This document shows, piece after piece, positions 43,701 through 52,363 of a DNA stretch of 64,000 nt. The stretch's first letter is position 1, and each line of letters starts with the position of its first letter. This DNA comes from Limosilactobacillus reuteri (GTDB lineage: Bacteria > Bacillota > Bacilli > Lactobacillales > Lactobacillaceae). The notes under the pieces were generated by a model. It saw only the letters and a list, made by a program, of their open reading frames with translations. It was not told the origin of the DNA and made no database searches. Made by a program: the position numbers and the translations under genes. The stretch is taken from contig NZ_CP139478.1 in the NCBI RefSeq assembly GCF_034259105.1, positions 1,043,501-1,107,500 of the forward strand, read 5' to 3'.

Positions 43701-43948
43701 TATTTTTCATCCAATTGTTTCTTTACGAAATCAACAACGTCACTAATAGTCTCAATTCCTTCATCGGCATCTAATTCAATCTCAAACTTATCTTCAAGTT
43801 CATTCATAATTTCGAAAACATCAAGACTGTCAGCATCTAGATCATCTTTAATTCGCGCGTTCATTGTTACACGATCTTCGTCAACATTTAATTCATCAAC
43901 AGTAATAGTTTTTACAGTATCAAAAATTTCTTCTCTAGTCATATTCAT
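43700..43948 (-). CDS. acpP: Acyl carrier protein AcpP
   Basis: 82-aa acidic protein. The phosphopantetheine attachment Ser is in DDLDADSLDVFEI, the standard DSL motif. ATG 43948 or the in-frame ATG 43942 could start the protein; the purine-rich AGAAAGAAGA upstream does not decide. Central carrier for all Fab enzymes here. Confidence 0.94.
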   Translation of the reverse strand: MNMTREEIFDTVKTITVDELNVDEDRVTMNARIKDDLDADSLDVFEIMNELEDKFEIELDADEGIETISDVVDFVKKQLDEK

Positions 43949-43961
43949 TCTTCTTTCTCTA

Positions 43962-44936
43962 TTAATAATTTAAAATTATTGTTCCTGTACTTAAACCGCC
44001 GCCAAAACCACTCATTGCAATAATGTTACCTGGTTTAACCAATTCATGAGCAACAACTTGAGTCAATAAAATTGGTTCACTAGCGGCGCCCGTATTTCCA
44101 TATTCACTAATATTCATTGGAAACTTTGTAATTGGTTGCGCCAGTCTCTTTGCAATTTGAGTAATTATCCGTTCATTTGCCTGATGTAATAAAAAATAAT
44201 CGATATCGTCTAATTTTAAATTAGCTTGTTGAACGGCAGAAGCAATTGAGCGCGGTACTTCATGAGTAGCAAAACGATATACGTCACGACCGGCCATCAC
44301 AAAAGGTGAAAGGGATGTTAGTTGCTTAGGGAAGCCAGCTTTAGGCGTTGTTTTTCCGGCAATAATTTTATCTCCCAACTCACCAAATGTATGAAGATCA
44401 CGGCCGAGAATTAAAGGAGTTGCCGTAGTTGTCTTTTGAAGTAACACTCCGCCAGCCCCATCGCCGAACAATACGGCAGTACGTCGATCTTTCCAGTCAA
44501 TCAGTTTTGATAATACTTCTGCACCAATTACCATTGCATTTTGCCAATTAGAGCTTTTCAACATTAATTCAGCTGTATTAATGGCATAGATAAAACCAGT
44601 ACAAGCTGCTGAAATATCAAACGCAATTGCATTTTTCGCTCCTAATCTTCCTTGAACAATGGCAGCAGTTGACGGCGTATAGGCATCAGGAGACATCGTT
44701 GCAATAATAATTAAATCAAGTTCAGTTGCTTTCAAATTGGCATTAGTCAATAACTGGTTACCAACATTAAAAGCCAAGTCTGAAGTATTTTCAGTGTTGC
44801 TGATATAACGTTGATGAATTCCAGTCCGCGTTTTAATCCACTCATCTGAAGTATCCACAATAGTTGATAATTGTTGGTTAGTAATATTAAGTGGTGGATG
44901 ATAACTCGCAGTACTAGTAATTCTTAAATTTTGCAA
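43962..44936 (-). CDS. fabH: Beta-ketoacyl-ACP synthase III FabH
   Basis: 324-aa initiating condensing enzyme, using acetyl-CoA and malonyl-ACP. Cys-His-Asn triad: ISAACTGFIYAI, FLLHQANERII and ISEYGNTGAASEP. The C-terminus GFGGGLSTGTIIL is typical. The start is TTG at 44936 with AAGGA upstream. Second gene after fabT. Confidence 0.95.
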   Translation of the reverse strand: MQNLRITSTASYHPPLNITNQQLSTIVDTSDEWIKTRTGIHQRYISNTENTSDLAFNVGNQLLTNANLKATELDLIIIATMSPDAYTPSTAAIVQGRLGAKNAIAFDISAACTGFIYAINTAELMLKSSNWQNAMVIGAEVLSKLIDWKDRRTAVLFGDGAGGVLLQKTTTATPLILGRDLHTFGELGDKIIAGKTTPKAGFPKQLTSLSPFVMAGRDVYRFATHEVPRSIASAVQQANLKLDDIDYFLLHQANERIITQIAKRLAQPITKFPMNISEYGNTGAASEPILLTQVVAHELVKPGNIIAMSGFGGGLSTGTIILNY

Positions 44937-44955
44937 TGTTTGTCAATCCTTATCT

Positions 44956-45402
44956 CTAAGCATGCTCATCCACAAAATCTTCTAAGTTTTGCAAGGCTTT
45001 TTTAACAACCTTCATTTCTTCATCATTCATTCCTTTGAGAAAACGTTCAACCATCATGTTATGAAAGGCCCGGTGCGCACGATATAGTACCCGTCCTCTT
45101 TTGGTTAAACGTAACCGAACAATGCGGCGATCATCTTTATCACGAATTCTTTCAACATATTCTTTTCGAATTAAACGGTCAGCCATTGAAGTCATTGTTC
45201 CTGGAGTTAGATGAAGCTTTTCTGCTACTTGAGAAATTGTTTGATGGTTATACATCGTAATTGCATCAATTGCATGCATCTCTTTAATTGTTAAATCATT
45301 GAATGTACTTTTCCGTAACTCATTTTCTTCAATCCATAGAATTCCGGAATAGACTTTGATTAATCCTTTATTGATTTTTTCGTAATCATTATCTTTACTC
45401 AT
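44956..45402 (-). CDS. fabT: MarR-type regulator FabT
   Basis: 148-aa winged-helix repressor of the fatty-acid operon in lactic acid bacteria; long acyl-ACP is its usual co-repressor. The MarR core is IDAITMYNHQTISQVAEKLHLTPGTMTSMADRLIRKEYVERIRDKDDRRIVRLRLT. It sits between fabZ1 and fabH, the normal LAB position. AAGGGAAG precedes the ATG, and a palindrome (45445-45460) lies 43 bp upstream, which suggests autoregulation. Confidence 0.93.
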   Translation of the reverse strand: MSKDNDYEKINKGLIKVYSGILWIEENELRKSTFNDLTIKEMHAIDAITMYNHQTISQVAEKLHLTPGTMTSMADRLIRKEYVERIRDKDDRRIVRLRLTKRGRVLYRAHRAFHNMMVERFLKGMNDEEMKVVKKALQNLEDFVDEHA

Positions 45403-45444
45403 AATATATTTCTTCCCTTCAATTTTATTCTATAGCCCCGAATA

Positions 45445-45460
45445 ATTTGATTATCAAAAT
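45445..45460. promoter_or_regulatory. FabT-like operator upstream of fabT
   Basis: Near-perfect palindrome ATTTGATTATCAAAAT in the fabZ1-fabT gap, matching the TTTGAT..ATCAAA type of FabT box. A TATAAT-like sequence lies on the minus strand just upstream (45470-45475), so fabT may have an additional regulated promoter. Confidence 0.7.
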
Positions 45461-45488
45461 ATATTATAAATGATAATGATTCACCATG

Positions 45489-45935
45489 CTAAATCTTTTC
45501 TTCTCGTTCAGCAACGATAAAGACAAGTTCTGCATTACAAGCTATTTTGTCGTTCACAAGCGCTTGTGTTTCCACAATTCCCATTGATGATCGAACTTTT
45601 TTCATAACAACATTTAGTTTTAATACATCACCAGGACGGACCATTTGTCGAAACCTCGCTTTATGAATTGCGCCAAGATAAGCTGTTTTCTTATAAAAAT
45701 GCGGTGATTTTAATATCAAAATTGAAGCAGCTTGGGCCAATGTTTCGATAATTAAAACTCCAGGCATAACAGGATTATTAGGAAAATGACCGCGAAAAAA
45801 TGATTCGTTAATTGTGACATTTTTTGTTGCGGTAATCTTTTCTTCAGGAACTAATTCGTCTACATAATCGATGTAGCAAATCGGATATCGATTAGGAATT
45901 AATTCCATAATCTCCTGCGTATTCATTATTGCCAA
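45489..45935 (-). CDS. fabZ: 3-hydroxyacyl-ACP dehydratase (first FabZ/FabA-like)
   Basis: 148-aa hot-dog dehydratase opening the operon. Active-site His in IPNRYPICYID (the usual HRYP is changed to NRYP, with Asn in place of the catalytic His by alignment), and the Glu helix in FRGHFPNNPVMPGVLIIETLAQAASIL. The other copy at 39903 keeps HRYP. I choose TTG 45935 because AGGTGA lies 6 bp upstream, while ATG 45926 is 15 bp away. If the His is truly lost, this copy may act with the other one or differ in substrate. Confidence 0.85.
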   Translation of the reverse strand: MAIMNTQEIMELIPNRYPICYIDYVDELVPEEKITATKNVTINESFFRGHFPNNPVMPGVLIIETLAQAASILILKSPHFYKKTAYLGAIHKARFRQMVRPGDVLKLNVVMKKVRSSMGIVETQALVNDKIACNAELVFIVAEREEKI

Positions 45936-45960
45936 AAAGATTCACCTGCCTTCAAAAAAT

Positions 45961-46022
45961 ATTTCGAGTATCAAAATATTCGATGATCAAATTATATTCA
46001 AAAATATTTTGAATGTCAAATT
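45961..46022 (-). promoter_or_regulatory. Consensus fab promoter with three FabT-like boxes
   Basis: On the minus strand TTGACA (46014-46019), 17-bp spacer, TATAAT (45991-45996) form a perfect sigma-A promoter. Three TTTGA..TCAAA-like palindromes lie across it: 46006-46022 over the -35, 45978-45993 over and after the -10, and 45961-45977 downstream. This layout fits repression by FabT. IS-B copy 3 ends only 15 bp upstream of the -35. Confidence 0.8.
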
Positions 46023-46034
46023 ATTTTTATATCA

Positions 46035-47110
46035 CCTGAAATGTCAATTTAAATTAGAAAAAAGGTGAAAGTTGTTCTTCTGTGACATGACTCAAGAATA
46101 CTTCTAATGGTGTACGATAATTAAGAGATTTTCGTGGGATATTGTTGCAACGATGCATTAGCTGAGTGACTAGTTCGTCTGGTAAATCGCGAAAATCTAG
46201 CTTTTTACTAAGACCATCACGACGCAAGAGGCCGTTATTATTTTCGTTTAACCCTCGTTGATTGGGAGCACCGACTTCCGCAAAATAGGTGTGAAGATCA
46301 TACTTATTGGCTATTTCTCGCCATCCAGCAAATTCTTTCCCGTTATCAAAAGTAATTGATTTAACAAAGTGACGTGGCAGTTTAGCGAGCCATTGATCAA
46401 GCTGACAATTCACTGCTTCGTCTGTTTTATGATGAATATTAAGGACAATCATTACTTTGGATTGTCGCTCTACTAGCGTCATTACCGCTCCGCGGTGAGC
46501 TTTACCTTGAACTGTATCAGCTTCAAAGTGCCCAAATTCATGTTGGTAATGCGGAAAATCACGATATCGTTGATAGATACTGCGTCCTAATTGGCCAGCT
46601 TTACCACGATGTTCCACATAGCCATTGGGATGGCGTTTTCCTTTCATCGGTAGCTGTTTAACGGAAAAGCCATACTGATTGCGGGCAAACATGCGATAAA
46701 GGGTGCGCATACTGCAGCTAATTGGGTGTTCATGACGACCAATAATAGTATCAGGAGTCCAACCTGCCTTGATTTGCGCATGGATATAGTTAACTTCGAT
46801 AGTTGGCAGTTGGGTCTGCTTCCGACCACAACGACGCTTATGTCGCTGATAAGTCTGAAGATATTGGTCGATGGTTTTACCGTCGTTGAGGAAACGATAA
46901 ACACGATAGATGGTTTCTTGACTACGCTGAAGTAATTTAGCAGTCCGATAAGCTTTAGTACCTTGATACCAAAAATCAGCTATGAGAGTTAATTCACGTG
47001 TGGTAAGATGTTTATAGGTCATTTGTGATTGCCTTTCTTTTGATTAGGGATATTCAAAAGTCTATCACAAATGGCTTTTTATTTTTTCTAACTTAATTTT
47101 ACAAACGACG
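46035..47110 (-). mobile_element. IS-B copy 3
   Basis: Complete 1076-bp copy with the 3-bp target duplication TCA at 46032-46034 and 47111-47113. It lies between the fab promoter and tRNA-Pro, leaving both intact. Confidence 0.95.
46054..47022 (-). CDS. IS30-family transposase (IS-B copy 3)
   Basis: Intact 322-aa transposase with the same catalytic residues (D169, D226, E260). Differs from copy 1 by Ala to Thr at residue 27 and Arg to Cys in MHRCNN near residue 293. Confidence 0.94.
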   Translation of the reverse strand: MTYKHLTTRELTLIADFWYQGTKAYRTAKLLQRSQETIYRVYRFLNDGKTIDQYLQTYQRHKRRCGRKQTQLPTIEVNYIHAQIKAGWTPDTIIGRHEHPISCSMRTLYRMFARNQYGFSVKQLPMKGKRHPNGYVEHRGKAGQLGRSIYQRYRDFPHYQHEFGHFEADTVQGKAHRGAVMTLVERQSKVMIVLNIHHKTDEAVNCQLDQWLAKLPRHFVKSITFDNGKEFAGWREIANKYDLHTYFAEVGAPNQRGLNENNNGLLRRDGLSKKLDFRDLPDELVTQLMHRCNNIPRKSLNYRTPLEVFLSHVTEEQLSPFF

Positions 47111-47195
47111 TCATTTAATTCTTAATGCTTGCAAATTAAAATATTTCTTTACTATTTAATTGAGAATTGGTAAAATAATATTTGTTCGTTATTAA

Positions 47196-47269
47196 CGGGA
47201 AATAGCTCAGCTTGGTAGAGCACCTGGTTTGGGACCAGGGGGTCGCAGGTTCGAATCCTGTTTTCCCGA
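47196..47269 (+). tRNA. tRNA-Pro (TGG), copy 2
   Basis: 74-nt gene identical to the minus-strand tRNA-Pro at 34081-34154. It stands alone, followed by a terminator and xerS. Confidence 0.95.
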
Positions 47270-47277
47270 TAGGTTTA

Positions 47278-47316
47278 GAGAGTCGTTGAAAGTTTTCTTT
47301 CAAGCGGCTCTTTTTA
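47278..47316 (+). terminator. Terminator after tRNA-Pro
   Basis: Stem GAGTCGTTGAAAG/CTTTCAAGCGGCTC and TTTTT, just before the xerS ribosome-binding site. Confidence 0.8.
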
Positions 47317-47336
47317 GTATCAAGGAGGATATAAAA

Positions 47337-48416
47337 ATGGAAGCAGATAAATATTTAAAGCTAATTCAAGAGGAGCTTCAGAACCTTCCTGATTATGTTA
47401 ATGAGTATTATTTGGGGACCAACCATGCAGTCACAACAACCTATCAGTACTTAACTGAAATCCGCCGATTCTTTGATTGGTTACGGTCAAGTGGACTTAT
47501 CTCTATTAACTCTAATAAGGACTTACCAATTGATACGCTGGCTAATTTACGGCGTAGCGATGTAATGCTGTATATCGATTATTTACAGCATACTACCAAT
47601 GCGCAAGGACGGTTAAATTCTCCCACTTCAATTAATCGCTCTATTAATGCATTAAGGTCATTGTATAAATTTTTAACAGTCACCGCAGATAACAATAATG
47701 GCGAGTCTTATTTTGACCGTAATGTAATGCTGAAAATCGACTCACTTAATGATACAAAAACATTAAATTATCGGGCTCATACGCTGGCTTCACACATGTA
47801 CCGGGGACAAATGAAATTTGATTTTATCACTTTCATTGAAGAAGAATACCCTAATAAATGTGATAAAAGAGCTCTCCCCTCTTATAAAGTCAATAAGGAA
47901 CGAGATATTGCAATTATTGCTCTTATTTTAGGAACAGGTGTCCGGGTATCCGAGGCAGCTAACGTAAACCTTGGGGATTTAAACTTGAAGCAATCACTGC
48001 TGGACGTAACAAGAAAAGGTGGCCAGAGAGATTCAGTGCCAATTGCACCTTGGGCTATTACTTATATCAAAGCTTATCAAGCGATTCGTGCACAGCGATA
48101 CCACGCTTTAAAAAAAGATACTGCTTTCTTCCTAACCGTTTATCACAAGCAAACTCGACGGATGACAGCTAATGCAATTGAAAAAATGGTCAAAAAGTAT
48201 TCAACTGCATTTGGACATCCTCTTACTCCCCATAAATTACGTCATACCCTTGCTTCTGAAATGTATGAGGTAACGAAAGATCAGGTATTAGTAGCCCAAC
48301 AGTTGGGACAAAAAGGAACATCTGCTACTGATCTATATACCCACGTTGACCAGAAACAGCAACGTGATGCTCTTAAAGAAATTAGTGAAACTTCATATAA
48401 AAAGACAAATGAATAA
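47337..48416 (+). CDS. xerS: Tyrosine recombinase XerS-like
   Basis: 359-aa two-domain tyrosine recombinase. The N-terminal SAM-like core-binding domain lies at about 15-115. Catalytic residues: R203 (TGVRVSE), K227 (RKGG), H299 and R302 (PHKLRHTLA) and Y334 (TDLYTHVDQ). LGQKG replaces the more usual LGH. Length and the TDLYTH ending match XerS, which resolves chromosome dimers with a single recombinase in streptococci. AAGGAGG sits 9 bp before ATG 47337. The open frame upstream to 47229 runs through the tRNA-Pro gene and is not coding. No streptococcal dif site is visible nearby. Confidence 0.85.
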   Translation: MEADKYLKLIQEELQNLPDYVNEYYLGTNHAVTTTYQYLTEIRRFFDWLRSSGLISINSNKDLPIDTLANLRRSDVMLYIDYLQHTTNAQGRLNSPTSINRSINALRSLYKFLTVTADNNNGESYFDRNVMLKIDSLNDTKTLNYRAHTLASHMYRGQMKFDFITFIEEEYPNKCDKRALPSYKVNKERDIAIIALILGTGVRVSEAANVNLGDLNLKQSLLDVTRKGGQRDSVPIAPWAITYIKAYQAIRAQRYHALKKDTAFFLTVYHKQTRRMTANAIEKMVKKYSTAFGHPLTPHKLRHTLASEMYEVTKDQVLVAQQLGQKGTSATDLYTHVDQKQQRDALKEISETSYKKTNE

Positions 48417-48488
48417 AAGGCTTTTCTATAAAGATAATCTTCGCTATAATGTTAAGCGGTGTATAAATTTTTTATGGAGGAGAAAATT

Positions 48489-48647
48489 TTGGGCTTTATT
48501 ACCTCACTATTTGGAAAGAAGCAATATGTTTGTCCATTTTGTCATGAGCACTATACTTTTTCTGCGATGCATGCACGCAAGATAGCCGACAAAGATGGGC
48601 AAATTCATTGTTACTACTGTCGTAAGGTCTTACAACAATTGCATTAG
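48489..48647 (+). CDS. Small zinc-ribbon protein (52 aa)
   Basis: Start at TTG 48489 because GGAGG lies 8 bp upstream; longer frames from 48459 or 48474 run through this site. The protein is GFITSLFGKKQYVCPFCHEHYTF... then DGQIHCYYCRKVL, with two CxxC pairs spaced ~25 residues, as in zinc ribbons. Likely a small nucleic-acid or ribosome-associated protein. I know no specific function. Confidence 0.65.
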   Translation: MGFITSLFGKKQYVCPFCHEHYTFSAMHARKIADKDGQIHCYYCRKVLQQLH

Positions 48648-48690
48648 TATTAATGATAATTCGCTTTTTTACAATAAAAACTTTCAAAAT

Positions 48691-48735
48691 AAAAAACCGT
48701 TAAGCTGAATTTAAGGCCTAGCGGTTTTATTTTTT
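48691..48735. terminator. Bidirectional terminator between zinc-ribbon ORF and levansucrase
   Basis: Stem AAAACCGTTAAGC / GCCTAGCGGTTTT with T and A runs on both sides, between convergent genes. Confidence 0.7.
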
Positions 48736-48751
48736 AAAGTATTTAGTTAAA

Positions 48752-51057
48752 TCAACGTTTGTTAATTCCTGCAAGACCAAACATACTAAGCAATGTTCCC
48801 ATACCTAGGCCAATCATGGCTTTATTGGCGTTATTTCCAGTTTGTGGCAAACGATTATTAGTTTGAGTTTCAGGTTGCTTAGGCGTTTCTGGAGTTAAAG
48901 GAACTTCCGGAGTATTAGGTGTCTCAGGGGTTTTTGGTGTAGTTGGCGTTTCAGGATCATACGGTTTTAATCCATAACCAATTAAGTCCCAATCAACAGG
49001 TTTATCACGTTCCCAAGGTAAAGCAGCGGAGTCTAAATCACCAATCATATCAAGATTTTCGCTTGAATCATCCCAAATCCAATCTCCTTGGTTAGTCATT
49101 TTAGCTAAAACAGTAGTTGTATTATCAGGATTAATTTGTAACAAGAAGCTTGGTGCCCAGGTCGAGTCCATGCCCTCTCCAGCTACTCCATTTCTATTAG
49201 TCATATATGAAGTAACTAATACTTGGTCATCTTTTCCGGCAACAGGGACAGCGTAATATGAATAAGTTGCTGTTCGTCAGTTTGCGGGAACAGAAGCAGT
49301 CAAGACCACTCCAGAATCATTTAATGGCTTATAAGATCCAGTTAGACTATCAGCAACATATCCGACCATTGCAACATTATCACCAACGGTATAATTGGCA
49401 TTCATCCAAGCATCGACATTACTTTCTCGATTTAAACGGGTAGCGGCAAACAAGTAATACTTATTACCTAACTTAACAACATTTGGTCGCTCAATTTCAT
49501 CACTTACCATTGGTGCAGAAATTAATGGTGAGTATAATTCTGCCACTTTAGGATTCTTTTCGTCCTTGTTTAGTTTGAGGATACCGATAGCTGCATTAGC
49601 CCAAGTTGCCCGACTCTTAATATCATCATTGGAAAGAATTCTAAATAAGCTCTTGATATTAAATGCGTCATCTCCGCCATAATTTAACCAGTTATAAATT
49701 TGGTCCTCGCCTTGATAATTTTCTGAACCAGTACTTGCTTCAAAAACAAGATACCGATCACCATTATCATCTTCAATTACATGAGCATCATGCATTGCAA
49801 TATTATCAGCACCCTTGTTAGTAGCTTTCCATTGATCATAAGTTTGGTAGTAATAGCCATCACCTTCGAATACAATATGATCATTTGCTACCTGAGCGAT
49901 TGACACATTTCCATTATTATCAGTTAAATAAAGAGTAGCGCTAGCAATTTTTTGATGATTGGTATTGTTATCAGATGTGTCTACCCTTGTATAAAATAAT
50001 TGGATAGAGTTATCACTGTTCAAAACAGCTGATCCTGACCATTCTTGTGAAAGCGCGGTAGCATTATAGCCAAAAATTGGACCTGCATTCTTCCAATGAC
50101 TTAATTCATTATCACCATACTTATTATATAAGAGATAGATGTGATTATCATTTTGGTTTGGAATCCCCATCATCGCGATGACAAGTTGATAGCCATTCCA
50201 ATTAGCAACTTGTCCTGTCCGAACATCTTGAACTGGCCATGAATCCCATACATCTAAAGGCTCAATAGTATTAGTTTGTGCATCTTTAGTTGTAGCGGCA
50301 GGCATATTTTTGATTTCACTTGCCTTAAAGAATGGAACTGTATACCGACCATCTTGTTTGATTAACGTATCGGCAATCTTTTGGAAGTCATTATAAGTCA
50401 TTTGTGTACCAGACTTTGCAGTTTTCGAGAAGTTCATCTTATTTAATGCTTTAATCTGGTCATCAGTTAAACTGTTAGGATCAATTCCCGCCTTTTTTAC
50501 AACGTTTTCAGCATCCTTGTTTAACTTATCGGCAGTATTTTTTTACTGGATTGTTGATCATCGTTTTTGGCAACTGAAGAATCATTAGTGTTTACAGCTA
50601 GTTCGCTTTTGGCTTCAGAAGATTCGTTAGCGGGTGCAGTTTTTTGCGTGTCATCATTTTTGGCTGTATTAGCATTTTCTTGAGCCACTTTACTATCTGT
50701 GTTATTTAATGAAGCTGTGGAACTTGTAGATGATGTTGTTGCAGCAGAACTTGCTACTTGACTGTTAGAATTTTGTGTATTAGCGGCAGAAGAAGCACTA
50801 TTTGCATTAGCAGAATTTTTAATAGTCGCATCACTAGCTGCACTAACTTGACCACTACCAAGTGTCACACTTTTAACAGCAATATCATTATCGCCTGTTG
50901 TAACTTGTATAGTAGAAGAATCATTATTTTTAGTATTCGTGTCCGCGGATGCGTTTACAGTTGTTGCACCAAACACCAACGCAGCAGTAGAGAGTGTAAC
51001 GACTGCCCAATTTTTACCGCTTTTATACATTTTCTTATGTTCCTTGCGTTCTAGCAT
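48752..51057 (-). pseudogene. lev: Levansucrase (GH68 fructosyltransferase) pseudogene, LPQTG-anchored
   Basis: Three pieces make one gene. Piece 1 (51057-50521): MLERKEHKK, then the KxYKxGKxW signal peptide and a Ser/Asn/Thr-rich region; it leaves frame in an A7 tract at 50537-50543 (one A short of the expected reading frame). Piece 2 (50437-49277, frame resumes earlier): the GH68 domain with nucleophile Asp in [10 protein letters not shown] and acid/base Glu in [10 protein letters not shown]. The RDP-type motif reads MHDAHV instead of MRDAHV. It ends at TGA 49277 (PAN-stop-RTAT, normally Trp). Piece 3 (to 48752): the rest of the domain, Pro-Thr-Glu repeats, LPQTG, membrane helix. Levansucrase makes levan and oligosaccharides from sucrose. 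Two stops and a changed core residue make activity unlikely. Confidence 0.88.
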
Positions 51058-51083
51058 AGAAATAACCCCGTTTCTTTACTTTT

Positions 51084-51101
51084 TTGCTAAACGTTTAACA
51101 A
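51084..51101. promoter_or_regulatory. cre-like palindrome upstream of levansucrase
   Basis: 18-bp near-perfect palindrome TTGCTAAACGTTTAACAA, 27 bp upstream of the levansucrase start. The AACGTT centre and TGnnA flanks resemble LacI/CcpA family operators, which fits sugar control. Confidence 0.55.
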
Positions 51102-51492
51102 TTAACTGTGCATTGTTTTATTATGATTATCTTAAATTATCAATAGTTTCTTCATAAAAAGTTCATATTTAAATATTTACTCATTTTTTTGATAGCAATA
51201 TGCGTTTTTCTTCTGAGACGAAGTGTAACGACCTACTACTTATCAAAATGAATTTCAGTTCGTCTGAGAGGCAAAAGCTGTTTTTACTCCTATTTTTGTA
51301 TTATTTTAAAATTAGTAAGACTCTTTTGATAAAAGAGTCTTACATTAACCGAGAATAAACGTTGATATAACAAGCTTTTAAAATCCTATATTTTCGTGTA
51401 AGACTGTTGTATAATTTTATTGAAAAAGTGTCTCGCTAAAAATTAGGTCATTTTTGCTATTTTTAGTGGACAAAAAGGAGTTATTTCATTTT
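51102..51492. other. 391-bp non-coding region between levansucrase and patatin
   Basis: Holds no convincing gene. An inverted repeat at 51315-51343 (GTAAGACTCTTTT/AAAAGAGTCTTAC, 13-bp stem, GAT loop) has no T run, so it is not a plain terminator. A second partial inverted repeat joins GAGACGAA (~51214) with TTCGTCTGAG (~51258). The region divides two divergent transcripts and probably carries promoters for both. Confidence 0.5.
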
Positions 51493-52347
51493 ATGTTATA
51501 TAATGCAGCATTAGTTTTAGAAGGTGGCGCATTCCGTGGCCAATACACTGCCGGAATTGTCGATACATTTCTCGCTCACCATATTGAATTTCAAAGTGTA
51601 ATTGGCGTTTCTGCTGGTTCGCTTTGTGGAGTTAATTTCGTCTCTAAGCAATACGGACGCGCGGCCAATATTAATATTAATCATCGGCACGATCGCCAAT
51701 ATATCTCGATGGCTCGCGTATTTAAAAAGCAAATAATTAATCTTGATTACCTTTTTGAGGATCACGGATATTCTTGGCAGAATTTTAATGAAGCAGCCTA
51801 TCGTCGGTCAGCCTCTCATTTCACAGCCGTCGCTACTTCAGTAAAAACAGGAAAAACAGTTTTATTTACGGATCCTGTTGGTGAGGAGCTAACCAATGCC
51901 CTCAAAGCTTCCTCATCAATGCCATTTCTTTCAGATCCACAGGAAACTTCCCAAGGTCCTTGCCTTGATGGTGGGATCACAGATTCAATTCCATTTGATA
52001 TTGCACAACAACAAGGTTATGACAAGATTGTTGTTGTTCGAACCAGGGATGTTAACTACCGAAAGAAGCCGTCCAGTTCTGCTGTAAAGAAGTTATACGA
52101 CATGGTATATAAAGATTATCCCGAATTTGCTAAAGCGGGGATTAATCGTCTCCTTCTCTACAACCAACAGATTGCTGAAATCAATCGTTTATCTCGTGAA
52201 GGAAAGATCTTTAATATTGCTCCCTCTAAACCAATTAAAATTAAGCGGATTGAAGGAAATATTAAGAAGATTCGAGCACTTTATGAAACTGGGCGGAAAG
52301 AAGGAGAGGAAATCGTCCCTGCTTTAGTTGATTACCTCGCAAATTAA
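51493..52347 (+). CDS. Patatin-like phospholipase
   Basis: 284-aa cytoplasmic patatin/RssA-type hydrolase. The oxyanion glycine motif is LEGGAFRGQYTAG (residues 9-21), the nucleophile Ser40 in GVSAGSLCG, and the dyad Asp in CLDGGITDSIP (~158). It would cleave acyl groups from lipids. ATG 51493 is used; AAGGAG is 12 bp upstream, rather far, and an in-frame TTG at 51454 lacks a site. The recombinase gene starts 16 bp after its stop, so they may share a transcript. Confidence 0.85.
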   Translation: MLYNAALVLEGGAFRGQYTAGIVDTFLAHHIEFQSVIGVSAGSLCGVNFVSKQYGRAANININHRHDRQYISMARVFKKQIINLDYLFEDHGYSWQNFNEAAYRRSASHFTAVATSVKTGKTVLFTDPVGEELTNALKASSSMPFLSDPQETSQGPCLDGGITDSIPFDIAQQQGYDKIVVVRTRDVNYRKKPSSSAVKKLYDMVYKDYPEFAKAGINRLLLYNQQIAEINRLSREGKIFNIAPSKPIKIKRIEGNIKKIRALYETGRKEGEEIVPALVDYLAN

Positions 52348-52363
52348 CAAAGGAAGAAATATT

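Noticed and set aside
47229..47336. N-terminal extension of the xerS frame
   Set aside because: The extra codons run through tRNA-Pro and its terminator; AAGGAGG lies directly before ATG 47337.
47100..48490. Streptococcal-type dif site next to xerS
   Set aside because: I looked for the TTTTCTTGAAA-type repeat on both sides of xerS and found none; the dif-like motifs elsewhere resemble the Bacillus-type XerD half instead.
48881..48965. Pro-Thr-Glu repeat as a separate repeat element
   Set aside because: It is the cell-wall-spanning repeat of the levansucrase pseudogene ([10 protein letters not shown] type), not an independent DNA element.
51454..51492. Upstream start for the patatin gene
   Set aside because: The extra residues do not match the family, which begins close to ALVLEGGAFRG, and no ribosome-binding site precedes 51454.
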